A stretch of DNA of 64,000 bases from WVZH01 sp034430895 (GCA_034430895.1 DAOUDW010000079.1:1-64000), one strand, 5' to 3'. Numbered from the stretch's first letter, positions 1 to 7,971 are shown. Notes: a model not told the origin generated them from the letters alone. Translations and numbers: made by a program.

Positions 1-143
1 TCGAGATGGTGATGCCGGGCGACAATGTGAACCTGGAAGTAGAGTTGATCACACCGGTGGCGTTGGAGAAGGGCTCGAATTTCGCCGTCCGTGAGGGTGG
101 TCTCACAGTCGGTGCGGGTGTGATCACCGAGATATTGGATTAA
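1..143 (+). CDS. tuf: Elongation factor Tu, C-terminal fragment
   Basis: Only the last 46 codons are in the window; the gene begins upstream. The reading frame starts at base 3 and ends at TAA 141-143. The visible residues run from EMVMPGDNV to VGAGVITEILD, the conserved C-terminal beta-barrel (domain 3) of EF-Tu, the GTPase that delivers aminoacyl-tRNA to the ribosome. It is followed by rpmG, tRNA-Trp, secE and nusG, a common bacterial arrangement. Identification is firm although partial. Confidence 0.96.
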   Translation, partial: EMVMPGDNVNLEVELITPVALEKGSNFAVREGGLTVGAGVITEILD

Positions 144-193
144 ACGAAAGGAAAACGTGTTCCATAGCTATTGGATCGCGTTGTTGGTGACAA

Positions 194-358
194 ATGGCAA
201 AGAAGGATGTTCGTCCGGTTGTAACAATGGAATGTACAGAATGTCAGGAGCGAAACTACACGACGGAAAAAAACCGGCGAAACGATCCTGGCAGAATAGA
301 GTTTAAAAAGTACTGTCCACGATGTCGAAAACATACGCTGCATCGTGAAACGAAGTAA
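194..358 (+). CDS. rpmG: 50S ribosomal protein L33
   Basis: 54 aa, the normal length for L33. It carries two CxxC pairs (Cys14/Cys17 and Cys41/Cys44) that make the zinc-binding type of L33, with the family signature NYTTEKNRRN between them. It lies 50 nt after tuf and 38 nt before tRNA-Trp, as in many bacteria where tuf-rpmG-tRNA-Trp-secE-nusG are clustered. ATG 194 is the only start giving the standard MAKKDVRP N-terminus. Confidence 0.96.
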   Translation: MAKKDVRPVVTMECTECQERNYTTEKNRRNDPGRIEFKKYCPRCRKHTLHRETK

Positions 359-396
359 GCCGTAGTAAACTGAAGGGCATGGCAACATGCCCGCTA

Positions 397-470
397 AGGC
401 CAGTAGCTCAATTTGGCAGAGCACCGGTCTCCAAAACCGGGGGTTGTGGGTTCAATTCCTACCTGGCCTG
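397..470 (+). tRNA. tRNA-Trp (CCA anticodon)
   Basis: Full cloverleaf. The 7-bp acceptor is 397-403 with 463-469 and the discriminator is G470. The D stem is GCTC/GAGC. The anticodon stem is 424-428 with 436-440, with CCA at 431-433. The T stem is 446-450 with 458-462 around the TTCAATT loop. CCA is not encoded at the 3' end. It sits between rpmG and secE, a typical position. Confidence 0.97.
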
Positions 471-542
471 CCTGATTAGGTCGCGACGCCGGTTACGATC
501 GGCGTCGCTTAACTGAATAGGACTAGATTGAGGAGTGCTGGA

Positions 543-764
543 TTGGCAAAATCGAAAGCAGTTGCTCGCAAGCGCCAATTGGGAATAGTGCGCTATTTTC
601 GGGAAACGATCGCAGAATTGCGAAAGGTTAATTGGCCTTCTCGTCAAGAAGCCACACAATTAACCATGATCGTTCTCGTTGTCGTATTTCTAATGAGCAT
701 GCTCTTGGGCTTGTTGGATTTGCTTTTCTCACGGTTATTCGGGTTGATTGTAGGACTCGGATAG
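543..764 (+). CDS. secE: Preprotein translocase subunit SecE
   Basis: About 73 aa, the short single-membrane-span form of SecE, which clamps SecY in the inner-membrane translocon. The family motif is visible as RETIAELRKVNWPSRQEA, followed by one hydrophobic helix (about residues 42-68). The start chosen is TTG 543, because GAGGAG at 530-535 lies 7 nt before it; a TTG at 528 is in frame but overlaps that ribosome-binding site. It is followed by nusG after 87 nt. Confidence 0.93.
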   Translation: MAKSKAVARKRQLGIVRYFRETIAELRKVNWPSRQEATQLTMIVLVVVFLMSMLLGLLDLLFSRLFGLIVGLG

Positions 765-851
765 AAGGCGATATTAACGAGACGAACAATAGCAAACCTT
801 GAAACTCGGGTTTGACGCTTGTATTTCTAGGAACAGGTTGGAATAGTAATC

Positions 852-1712
852 ATGGCTGAAAATGAAAGTGAACAGCTTGAAGAAATGAAATCCTCCAAGA
901 TGGAAGCGGAAGTCCCTGTGGAAGTGGAAGCGGAGGGACCGGAGGCAGTAGAGGAATCATCGGAAGAAGAAACCTCTGCGATCCAGCAGGACGAAGATGC
1001 AGATCTGGAAAAAACGGATGAGGCATCTACGGCTGAGCAGATACCCGATTCCCAGGATACGGAAACGGAACCTGCGGCTGCAACAGACGACGATGTTGTA
1101 GGTGAAGCGATTGAAGTTCCACAAGACTTGGAAGAAGGCGAGATAGTTCCCGAATCGGTTGAAACGCAAGTAGATACCGATGAGGATAGTGAACGAAATT
1201 GGTTCGTCGTTCATTGTTACTCGGGTTACGAAAATAAAGTGCGTCACAATCTCGAGCAACGGATTGAGACGATGGGCATGAAATCGAAAATCTTTGACGT
1301 TGTTGTGCCGACGGAAGAAGAAATCGAAATCAAGGAAGGAAAACGCAGAACCGTAGAACGGCGTGTATTTCCTGGATACATTCTCGTACAGATGATCATG
1401 GATGAGGATTCGTGGTACGTTGTGCGTAACACTCCTGGTGTAACGGGTTTTGTCGGAATGGGAAATGAGCCAACACCACTGCGCCCCGAGGAAGTGAGTC
1501 AGATCGTGAAACGCATGGAGGCCGAGGCGCCGAGAATTAAAGTGACGTATAAAGCAGGTCAGAAAGTGCGAATAATCGATGGCCCATTCAATGATTTCAT
1601 CGGAACGGTTTCAAAAATTGACATGGATCGTGCCAAGGTTAGGGTAATGGTTTCGTTTTTCGGAAGAGAGACTCCTGTCGAACTAGACTTTTTACAGGTA
1701 GAAAAAGCATAA
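852..1712 (+). CDS. nusG: Transcription termination/antitermination protein NusG with long acidic N-terminal extension
   Basis: 286 aa, against about 180 for typical NusG. The NGN domain begins near residue 114 (RNWFVVHCYSGYE) and the KOW domain near residue 230 (YKAGQKVRIIDGPFNDF). These bind RNA polymerase and couple it to NusA, Rho or ribosomal S10. Residues 1-113 are very rich in Glu and Asp with Ala, Pro and Thr and no hydrophobic core, so the region is probably disordered. ATG 852 follows a weak AACAGG. No internal start with a good ribosome-binding site is apparent before the NGN domain, so the extension seems genuine. It lies between secE and rplK as usual. Confidence 0.95.
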   Translation: MAENESEQLEEMKSSKMEAEVPVEVEAEGPEAVEESSEEETSAIQQDEDADLEKTDEASTAEQIPDSQDTETEPAAATDDDVVGEAIEVPQDLEEGEIVPESVETQVDTDEDSERNWFVVHCYSGYENKVRHNLEQRIETMGMKSKIFDVVVPTEEEIEIKEGKRRTVERRVFPGYILVQMIMDEDSWYVVRNTPGVTGFVGMGNEPTPLRPEEVSQIVKRMEAEAPRIKVTYKAGQKVRIIDGPFNDFIGTVSKIDMDRAKVRVMVSFFGRETPVELDFLQVEKA

Positions 1713-1784
1713 ACCAATGATCGTTATTGTGAAAATGTGGCAGGGCGAAAACTTGTCCGTTATGACCACAAAAGGAGCTGGAAA

Positions 1785-2210
1785 GTGGCAAAGAGAGTAA
1801 AGGCAGTTGTTCGACTTCAGATTGAGGCTGGTAAGGCAAATCCGGCGCCGCCGATAGGCCCAGCATTGGCGCCACATGGAATTAACTTGATGGGCTTTTG
1901 CAAGGAATACAACGCCAGAACATCAAGTAAAGCGGGAGAAATTATCCCCGCGGAGATTACGATATACACCGATGGTTCGTTTAATTTCATACTGAAGACA
2001 CCCCCTACTGCAGTTTTGTTGCGAAAAGCCGCAGGAGTTGAAAAAGGTTCTGCAGAACCTAATCGCGAGAAAGTGGGCAAAGTGACCAGCGATCAAATCC
2101 GTGAGATCGCGGAGATTAAGATGAAAGATCTCAATGCGATCGATATCAAAGGTGCCATGCGCCAGATAGAAGGAACAGCGCGTAATATGGGCATCATTGT
2201 TGAAGGATAA
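1785..2210 (+). CDS. rplK: 50S ribosomal protein L11
   Basis: 141 aa, the normal L11 length. The N-terminal domain contains IEAGKANPAPPIGPALAPHG and the C-terminal rRNA-binding domain contains IREIAEIKMKDLNA. The start is GTG 1785, preceded by AGGAG at 1773-1777 (7-nt spacing). Upstream in-frame codons would add 16 residues not found in L11. It binds the GTPase-associated centre of 23S rRNA. It is co-oriented with rplA after a 53-nt gap. Confidence 0.96.
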   Translation: MAKRVKAVVRLQIEAGKANPAPPIGPALAPHGINLMGFCKEYNARTSSKAGEIIPAEITIYTDGSFNFILKTPPTAVLLRKAAGVEKGSAEPNREKVGKVTSDQIREIAEIKMKDLNAIDIKGAMRQIEGTARNMGIIVEG

Positions 2211-2263
2211 ATTGACGTGGGAGGATCAGCTCAAATGATCCGTTTGCACCACAAGGAGTGAAA

Positions 2264-2968
2264 ATGCCAAAACGTGGAAAGAAATATCGAGAAGCAAGTG
2301 AAAAGGTGGATCGCAATACACTCTATTCACCTCAGGAAGCGATTCAACTCGCGAAGGACACATCCATTACGCGCTTCGACAGCACGATCGAAGTTCATAT
2401 ACGACTCGGGGTAGATCCTCGTCATGCGGAACAGCAAGTGCGAGACACAGTGATGCTGCCTCACGGACTCGGTAAAACCGTGAGGGTGTTGGTTTTTGCC
2501 GAAGGTGATGCTGCGCGAAATGCGAAACAATCAGGTGCGGACTATATTGCAGACGATGAGACCATCGAACGTATTCAGGGTGGCTGGATGGAGTTTGACG
2601 CCACTGTTGCAACCACGAATATGATGGGAAAGGTCGGGCGGTTGGGCAAGATTTTAGGACCGCGTGGATTGATGCCAAATCCAAAGGCCGGCACAGTCGT
2701 TCAGGAAGATGATATTACTCGAGTTATCGATGAGTTGAAAGCGGGCCGTGTAGAATTTCGAATCGACCGTACAGCCAATCTTCACGTACCGATTGGAAAA
2801 GCATCCTTCGACCATGAAAAGCTTTTGGAAAACTTTATGGCGCTGATCGATGCGGTAAAGCGCGTACGTCCCGCATCTGCAAAAGGTTCCTATTTACGTA
2901 AGATTACCGTGACGAGCACCATGGGTCCGGGAATACGAGTCGAACCAAGTTCTTTGGTCGCAGCGTAA
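2264..2968 (+). CDS. rplA: 50S ribosomal protein L1
   Basis: 234 aa, standard for L1. Family signatures are visible: VRVLVFAEGD, GRLGKILGPRGLMPNPKAGT and the C-terminal TSTMGPGIRV. ATG 2264 is preceded by AAGGAG at 2253-2258; an in-frame GTG at 2258 overlaps this site and is unlikely. L1 forms the E-site stalk and in many bacteria represses its own operon. A promoter for the downstream L10 transcript overlaps its last codons. Confidence 0.96.
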   Translation: MPKRGKKYREASEKVDRNTLYSPQEAIQLAKDTSITRFDSTIEVHIRLGVDPRHAEQQVRDTVMLPHGLGKTVRVLVFAEGDAARNAKQSGADYIADDETIERIQGGWMEFDATVATTNMMGKVGRLGKILGPRGLMPNPKAGTVVQEDDITRVIDELKAGRVEFRIDRTANLHVPIGKASFDHEKLLENFMALIDAVKRVRPASAKGSYLRKITVTSTMGPGIRVEPSSLVAA

Positions 2969-2981
2969 ACAGAGGTATAAT
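2954..2981 (+). promoter_or_regulatory. Promoter for rplJ-rplL
   Basis: TTGGTC at 2954-2959 and TATAAT at 2976-2981 are separated by 16 bp. The -35 box lies inside the end of rplA and the -10 box just after its stop. Transcription would begin near 2988, at the 5' edge of the L10 leader, giving rplJ-rplL a supply independent of rplKA. Confidence 0.65.
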
Positions 2982-2987
2982 CATTTC

Positions 2988-3160
2988 GGTTTGAAAGATT
3001 AATAGGCCAATAATTCCATGCTTCGCCCGAGAAAGCAGGTGTCTCGATATCGGGACTTAATTTCCTGCCTAGGTGGAGACTTGCGATTAAGATCATCGCA
3101 GAGCCAATTAGGCTATTACAAGTCTTTGCTGAGGTGAACTGTGCGAAGCAAAGACTTTTT
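2988..3160 (+). ncRNA. Ribosomal protein L10 leader with attenuator-like hairpin
   Basis: This 5' untranslated region precedes rplJ. It has the features of the bacterial L10 leader, an RNA bound by the L10(L12) complex for autoregulation. CCTGCCTAGGTGGAGA near 3064-3079 resembles the conserved internal part. At its 3' end a 10-bp stem (3121-3130 with 3147-3156) is followed directly by a run of T (3156-3160), which looks like an intrinsic terminator. Autoregulation by attenuation is therefore plausible; which alternative fold competes with the terminator was not worked out. Confidence 0.7.
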
Positions 3161-3183
3161 GATTTTGAAGGAGGTGATGTCGG

Positions 3184-3711
3184 TTGGCAATCTCAAAAAA
3201 GCGAAAACTCGATCTGGTATCGCAATATAAGAGCCTGGCAGAATCCAATACGGCAATGATTATCACCAACCACTCCGGCTTGAATGTAAAGCAAATTGAA
3301 TCCTTGCGATCTCAGATTCGTGAATCAGGTGGTGAATTCCACATCGTCAAGAATACGTTGGCTGCCCTCGCGTTTAAGGAAATCGACTTAGACTTGCCTG
3401 AAGATGCACTCGATGGACCTACTTCGATTGGATTTGCATCGGAGGATGCAGTTGATGTTGCCAAAGCGATAGTCGGTGTATCCAAGGATACAGAGATACT
3501 CTCTGTTAAAGGGGCGATCATCGATGGTTCCCTTTTTAATAGTCGACAGGTTTATCAATTGGCAGAATTACCGCCTCTACCTGTTGTACGGGCGCAATTG
3601 CTGGGTCTTATTCAGACTCCGGCGGGGAACATCGCCCGCGCGCTTGCAAGCTCTGTGCGCCAGGTTGTGAATGTGTTAAAGGCTTATTCGGATTCGGAAG
3701 TGCCTGCATAA
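3184..3711 (+). CDS. rplJ: 50S ribosomal protein L10
   Basis: 175 aa, standard length. The N-terminal rRNA-binding domain (ISKKRKLDLVSQYKSLAE, HSGLNVKQIESLRSQIRE, HIVKNTLAALA) and the C-terminal helix that binds L7/L12 dimers (about 150-172) are both visible. The start is TTG 3184, preceded by a near-perfect anti-16S match AAGGAGGTGAT at 3168-3178, so translation is probably efficient despite the rare start codon. It is followed by rplL and preceded by its own leader. Confidence 0.96.
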   Translation: MAISKKRKLDLVSQYKSLAESNTAMIITNHSGLNVKQIESLRSQIRESGGEFHIVKNTLAALAFKEIDLDLPEDALDGPTSIGFASEDAVDVAKAIVGVSKDTEILSVKGAIIDGSLFNSRQVYQLAELPPLPVVRAQLLGLIQTPAGNIARALASSVRQVVNVLKAYSDSEVPA

Positions 3712-3798
3712 AATGTTCCTACATTGAATGTGGAAATTTCGGAAGACAAAAATACTATTCAATTTAATAGAAAGCTGTTTACAAGGAGAAAACTTAAG

Positions 3799-4173
3799 AT
3801 GGCGGACTTGAAAAAACTAGCAAAGGATTTGAGTGCTCTCTCTGTACTCGAGGCAGCGGAACTAACAAAAATACTCGAGGAAGAGTGGGGTGTTTCTGCG
3901 TCTGCGCCGATAGCAATGGCGGCTGCGGCGACTGCCGATGTGGCAGCTCCAGATGATGAAAAGACTGAATTTGATGTAATCATCAAGGATGTCGGGCCGA
4001 AAAAGATCGATGTGATCAAGGCAATTCGACAGGTTACCACCCTGGGTCTTAAAGATGCAAAGCTTATGGCTGAAACTGCAGACGCAAAGGTAATGGAAAA
4101 GGTGGGTAAAGAAGCTGCAAACGATGCGAAAAGCAAGCTTGAAGCTGCTGGCGCAACGGTAGAATTAGCATAA
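3799..4173 (+). CDS. rplL: 50S ribosomal protein L7/L12
   Basis: 124 aa, normal length. The N-terminal dimerisation helix pair (LKKLAKDLSALSVLEAAELTKIL), an Ala-rich hinge (residues about 38-50) and the C-terminal factor-binding domain (EKTEFDVIIKDVGPKKIDVIK) are present. ATG 3799 follows AAGGAG at 3783-3788; upstream in-frame codons are not L12-like. It is followed at once by a strong terminator, so this operon ends here and does not run into rpoB. Confidence 0.96.
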   Translation: MADLKKLAKDLSALSVLEAAELTKILEEEWGVSASAPIAMAAAATADVAAPDDEKTEFDVIIKDVGPKKIDVIKAIRQVTTLGLKDAKLMAETADAKVMEKVGKEAANDAKSKLEAAGATVELA

Positions 4174-4191
4174 CTTAGCAGTAAATACAAT

Positions 4192-4220
4192 AAGCGCCGC
4201 CTGCATCGCAGGCGGCGCTT
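4192..4220 (+). terminator. Terminator after rplL
   Basis: A 12-bp perfect GC-rich stem (4192-4203 with 4209-4220) encloses a 5-nt loop. The downstream T content is modest. It closes the ribosomal protein operon 18 nt after the rplL stop. Confidence 0.8.
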
Positions 4221-4269
4221 GCTATTTAATGAGCAGGTTGTTGTGGTATATTCGAAAATGGGGGGTGGC

Positions 4270-4959
4270 ATGAGGAAACGAATACTTGTCATCGAAGACG
4301 AAAATAGAATACTTCAATTCTTGGAGCGAGGTCTCAAGTTTGAGGGTTACCTCGTTGACACTGCTCAGAATGGATCCACGGGTCTTGCCTTGGTGTATGA
4401 TCATGCTCCGGATTTGGTGATCATCGATTGGATGCTGCCTGAAATTGAGCAGGGATTGGATGGCTTGGAAGTATGTCGCCGGCTGCGAGAAGAGAGCGAC
4501 GTTCCAATTATCATGTTGACCGCCAAAGACTCGATTGAAGATCGAGTGGTGGGATTGGATGCAGGAGCCGATGATTATTTGGTGAAGCCCTTTGCGTTGA
4601 ATGAGTTGTTAGCAAGAGTACGTGCCCTATTGCGTCGAGCAAAACCCGTCGGACCTGAGGTATTGAAATTTGAAGATCTACATTTGGATACAGGGACTCG
4701 CCAGGTATTTCGGGGGGAAAAATCCATCGAATTGACGGCCAAAGAATATGAACTGCTGGAATTGTTTGTCAGGAATCCAAGACAAGTATTAACTCGTGAC
4801 GTAATTTACGATCGGGTATGGGGATACGATTTTGGGGGTGAGAGCAACATCATCGAAGTCTACGTTCGTTATCTGCGCCAAAAAACTGAGGCAAAAGGTT
4901 CGCCCCGACTGTTGCATACGGTCCGTGGTGTGGGATATGTCCTGAGAGAACCCGAGTGA
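4270..4959 (+). CDS. OmpR/PhoB-family response regulator
   Basis: 229 aa. The receiver domain (1-120) has the acidic pair at E9/D10, the phospho-acceptor Asp53 in LVIIDWMLPE, Thr in MLTAKDS and Lys106 in YLVKPF. The C-terminal winged helix (about 130-225) contains ELTAKEYELLELFVRNP and LLHTVRGVGYVLR. It is a DNA-binding transcription regulator. The start is ATG 4270 after a GGGGGTGG stretch; ATG 4258 would add four residues. Its stop overlaps the start of the kinase gene (GTGA), so the two are translationally coupled and form a cognate pair. Target genes are unknown. Confidence 0.92.
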   Translation: MRKRILVIEDENRILQFLERGLKFEGYLVDTAQNGSTGLALVYDHAPDLVIIDWMLPEIEQGLDGLEVCRRLREESDVPIIMLTAKDSIEDRVVGLDAGADDYLVKPFALNELLARVRALLRRAKPVGPEVLKFEDLHLDTGTRQVFRGEKSIELTAKEYELLELFVRNPRQVLTRDVIYDRVWGYDFGGESNIIEVYVRYLRQKTEAKGSPRLLHTVRGVGYVLREPE

Positions 4960-6335
4960 CTCTTCGTTTACGATTGACACTTTGGTATTCGCTGGTATTG
5001 GTCTTTGTATTGTTGTCTTTTGGGGGAGTCGTATACTTCTCGCTTACATATAGTCTAACCACTCAGATCGATCATACGCTGAGCCGAGTAGCCAATGAAA
5101 TCATCCGCGTGTATCGGAGTCCGGAAGCTTTACCGCTTACACTGCGCGCTTTGAACATTACCTCAAATACGTACGTACAAGTATGGAATGATGAAGGACA
5201 GCTTTTATGGCAATCGACGAGTTCGCCGAGTGTGGAGGGTGCATTCGATCCGGATTCGTTAATACTTGAAGAGAATGTGTTCACCCATCGAGAAGTGTCA
5301 GGGATGCATTTGCGCGTGCTCACCGTGCCGGTGATGCTGCAAATGGATGGACGTGTCGTTGCCCGTCTGCAGATTGCCAGTCCGTTGGATGCAGTTGATC
5401 TGGTGCGGGGAATGTTGATCGATGTATTGATCGCAGCAGGTTTGATCGCAACGATCATCTCGGCAGTGATCGGATATATTGCAGCAAGTGCAGCGCTTCG
5501 ACCCATCGATCAAGTAACAGAAACCGTATTGAAAATCTCTCGAGCAGATGATCTTTCCAGAAGGATTTCGCTTTCGGTCCCGCCAACGAGTGAAGACGGT
5601 CGGCTTGTCCAGGCGATCAACGAAACGCTTGAGCGATTGGAAGATGTATTTGATGTGCAGCGACTTTTTCTGGCTGACGTATCCCACGAATTGCGAACGC
5701 CATTAACCGCGATTCGTGGGAACGTCGATCTCATCCGTCATACTGGACAGGTTGATGAAGAATCGCTGAACGCAATTACCGATGAAGTGGATCGCATGAC
5801 GCGTTTGGTAGGCGATCTGCTATTGCTGGCAAAAGCGGAATCGGGAAAATTATCATTGGGTAATGAAATCGTCGAACTCGACACTTTACTGCTTGAGGTA
5901 TATCGTCAAGCGAAATTACTTGCACGGAATCAAGTCAATATCTGTATTGGTCAAGAGGATCAGGCTCGAGTATTGGGTGATCGAGATCGCTTAAAACAGG
6001 TCGTTCTTAACCTTGTGTCAAATGCGCTGGATTACACCCCACCTGCGGGGAAAATCACATTGAACATGAAGTGTGTTAATAAGTGGGTATGTTTGAGTGT
6101 TGAGGACACAGGGTCGGGTATCCCGGAAGAAGAACTGCCGCACATTTTTGACAGATTTTATCGAGTGGATCGTTCGCGTCGGAGAAAGGCGAGTGGTGGC
6201 GTGGGATTGGGTTTATCGATCGCCAATTGGATCGTGATCAACCATGGGGGTCGCATCGAGGTGTCGTCACAACAAGGTAAAGGCTCTGAATTTACAATAT
6301 GGTTGCCCAGGGTGGGTGAAGATTGTGTCGATTAA
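4956..6335 (+). CDS. HAMP-containing sensor histidine kinase
   Basis: 459 aa. Transmembrane helix 1 is at about 9-30, an extracytoplasmic sensor region at about 31-148, and transmembrane helix 2 at about 152-178. HAMP spans about 180-232. HisKA carries the phospho-acceptor His244 in DVSHELRTPL, and HATPase carries the N box (NLVSNALDYTP), G1 (VEDTGSGIPEE) and G2 (GVGLGLSIAN). It starts at GTG 4956, overlapping the regulator stop. The signal it senses is not evident. Its 3' end is separated from the convergent lytic transglycosylase gene by an inverted repeat. Confidence 0.93.
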   Translation: MTLRLRLTLWYSLVLVFVLLSFGGVVYFSLTYSLTTQIDHTLSRVANEIIRVYRSPEALPLTLRALNITSNTYVQVWNDEGQLLWQSTSSPSVEGAFDPDSLILEENVFTHREVSGMHLRVLTVPVMLQMDGRVVARLQIASPLDAVDLVRGMLIDVLIAAGLIATIISAVIGYIAASAALRPIDQVTETVLKISRADDLSRRISLSVPPTSEDGRLVQAINETLERLEDVFDVQRLFLADVSHELRTPLTAIRGNVDLIRHTGQVDEESLNAITDEVDRMTRLVGDLLLLAKAESGKLSLGNEIVELDTLLLEVYRQAKLLARNQVNICIGQEDQARVLGDRDRLKQVVLNLVSNALDYTPPAGKITLNMKCVNKWVCLSVEDTGSGIPEEELPHIFDRFYRVDRSRRRKASGGVGLGLSIANWIVINHGGRIEVSSQQGKGSEFTIWLPRVGEDCVD

Positions 6336-6338
6336 GAC

Positions 6339-6370
6339 ACAATGATGAGCTAGAGTCATCACATCATTGT
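6339..6370. terminator. Inverted repeat between convergent genes
   Basis: A 9-bp perfect inverted repeat (6339-6347 with 6362-6370) has a 14-nt loop. It lies between the histidine kinase stop and the end of the minus-strand transglycosylase gene and touches that gene's stop codon. It probably acts as a shared terminator, although neither side has a strong T run. Confidence 0.5.
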
Positions 6371-7134
6371 TATTGCGCATCCGTGGCTTGCTTGCAGAGT
6401 TGATCTCCACCTGCGTCGAGCCACTCCTGAAGGGAAGGGGGCATGGAATCGTACTTGCCAATCTCGTTATAGATGCGAACCCCCCAATCCACATAGCGCT
6501 GTGTTTCTTCCGGCCATAGAGACGGCGCATTTTGTATCATGAGATGTCCACCATTGTAGCCAGCCAAGGCAAGATCCAATCTTCCATTTGCGAGTTCCAA
6601 TGAACGGGCAAGATAAGTTAATCCCCGGGTAGCGTTTGTAGATGGGTCGTAAGGGTTTTCATCGTGGCCAAAATGAAATGGCATGACCTGGAATAATCCC
6701 ATGGCGCCTGCATGTGAATGAGCTTGAGTGTATCCACAAGATTCGATTTGCATGACGAGGGCAATGATGTTGGGATCAAGTTGAAAATCATAAGCCCATT
6801 TAAGGATGTCGTCGGACCAAAATAAGACTTGAGGGGAAAAGTTGGAGGAAAGAGAACCTGCATCAGGAATGTCAACATTTGAGATAACCGCAGAAGTTTG
6901 CAGTGTGCCATTTTCCATCGTGGAGGAATCTCCTGATTCACGAAACGTGGCATTTAACTCAGGACGGATAACACTCCAGGACCATGCCGCGATGATAATG
7001 AGAAGGACCATCAGGGCGATGGGTATCGCGGAAACCGGCAGGGAGTACACGGTCGTCCGTCGAAGCGTTCTTGTGAGAGAGGGTGACGGACGACCGTATT
7101 GCGAAGGTGCAGGATGGATTATTTGCCTCTGCAT
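6370..7134 (-). CDS. Membrane-anchored lytic transglycosylase (SLT family)
   Basis: 254 aa. A basic cytoplasmic N-terminus is followed by one transmembrane helix (about 33-54), a linker, then an SLT domain (about 105-225). The motif MQIESCGYTQAHSHAGAMGLFQVMP supplies the catalytic Glu (in IES) and the Gly-Leu-Phe-Gln segment, and GYNGGH is the usual late motif. It would cleave peptidoglycan glycan strands outside the membrane, as in remodelling or macromolecule export. The start is 3 nt after the stop of the upstream membrane-protein gene, so the two are an operon under the promoter near 7915-7943. Confidence 0.88.
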   Translation of the reverse strand: MQRQIIHPAPSQYGRPSPSLTRTLRRTTVYSLPVSAIPIALMVLLIIIAAWSWSVIRPELNATFRESGDSSTMENGTLQTSAVISNVDIPDAGSLSSNFSPQVLFWSDDILKWAYDFQLDPNIIALVMQIESCGYTQAHSHAGAMGLFQVMPFHFGHDENPYDPSTNATRGLTYLARSLELANGRLDLALAGYNGGHLMIQNAPSLWPEETQRYVDWGVRIYNEIGKYDSMPPSLQEWLDAGGDQLCKQATDAQ

Positions 7135-7137
7135 TGC

Positions 7138-7875
7138 TTACCTGCGTCGTGGCGGCTGGGCGGAATAAGAGCGCTGAACCATGTCGGGAATACGACTTTG
7201 AGCAGCAGACATCGGTTTTGGTGCCGGACGTACAGGTCGATTTTGACTGCCGTTTTGGGATTCCCGTCGAGACGCAGCAGCGGCCTGGGGAACGCGTCGG
7301 ACTTTGCGCTCGCTCTGCGGCTTTCGTACGAAAGAGAAAGTGAAGAGATGCCCATTGGTGACGGTGAAGTTTCCGATGATGAGAATGCGAATCAGCCAAA
7401 CGAGAATAGCGACGAAGATGGGAACTACGGTGAGCAATGCATCGCGGCCAATCACTTCATTTCCGAGGCCTTGATGCCCGAGGAGAGCAAGGGAAACGGC
7501 CCACCAGGAGAGGGTGGCGTTCATCGATCCGGCAATCAGCCATGCGCCTAAAAGATACCAGGTCGTCGTTGCTTTCAGCTCTTCGTCTTCCTGGGTGAAG
7601 ATACGAGCGATTCCTGCGAAGTCCATACCGCAAAAGGCGAGTGCGAGGATTGTAGACCATCGTAATCCTGCGAAGCTAAGTGGACCTAGCAGGTCTGAGA
7701 GGGCGAACTCGGTAGTGCTGTAATTGAATATTTCGAAGGCAACGAGTGCACCGAAAATCATGATCCCGAAGGATTGTTTGCGATTAAATCGCAGGTGTGG
7801 CGAGATTTTGTTGATGAGTGCGCCAAACGCACTGTCGGTTTCATCCACATGGGAGTATTGTGCATAGGTTGACAT
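7138..7875 (-). CDS. Four-helix membrane protein of unknown function, Arg-rich tail
   Basis: 245 aa. No family recognised. Hydrophobic helices lie at about 36-56, 65-85, 106-128 and 148-172. They are followed by a polar, Arg/Pro/Ser/Gln-rich C-terminal tail of about 60 residues ending in PPRRR, likely cytoplasmic. The start chosen is ATG 7875, with GGAGGTG just upstream on the minus strand; an earlier in-frame ATG at 7926 lies upstream of the proposed transcription start. It is followed 3 nt later by the lytic transglycosylase, implying a joint role at the cell wall. The upstream promoter contains LexA-like boxes. Confidence 0.7.
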   Translation of the reverse strand: MSTYAQYSHVDETDSAFGALINKISPHLRFNRKQSFGIMIFGALVAFEIFNYSTTEFALSDLLGPLSFAGLRWSTILALAFCGMDFAGIARIFTQEDEELKATTTWYLLGAWLIAGSMNATLSWWAVSLALLGHQGLGNEVIGRDALLTVVPIFVAILVWLIRILIIGNFTVTNGHLFTFSFVRKPQSERKVRRVPQAAAASRRESQNGSQNRPVRPAPKPMSAAQSRIPDMVQRSYSAQPPRRR

Positions 7876-7891
7876 TGAACACCTCCATACA

Positions 7892-7943
7892 GAACAAATG
7901 TGCTGGTAGGCAGCAGTATAGAACAAACGTTCTTTGCTGTCAA
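7892..7943 (-). promoter_or_regulatory. Promoter with two LexA (DinR-type)-like boxes
   Basis: On the minus strand TTGACA (7938-7943) and TATACT (7915-7920) are 17 bp apart. The spacer contains the palindrome GAACAAACGTTC (7921-7932, plus-strand reading), which fits the Gram-positive LexA core GAAC-N4-GTTC exactly. A second copy, GAACAAATGTGC (7892-7903), with one mismatch, lies just after the expected start site. The geometry would block transcription when a LexA-like repressor binds. Confidence 0.7.
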
Positions 7944-7971
7944 GTCGATTTTCGGGGTTGAAAGTGAAGAT

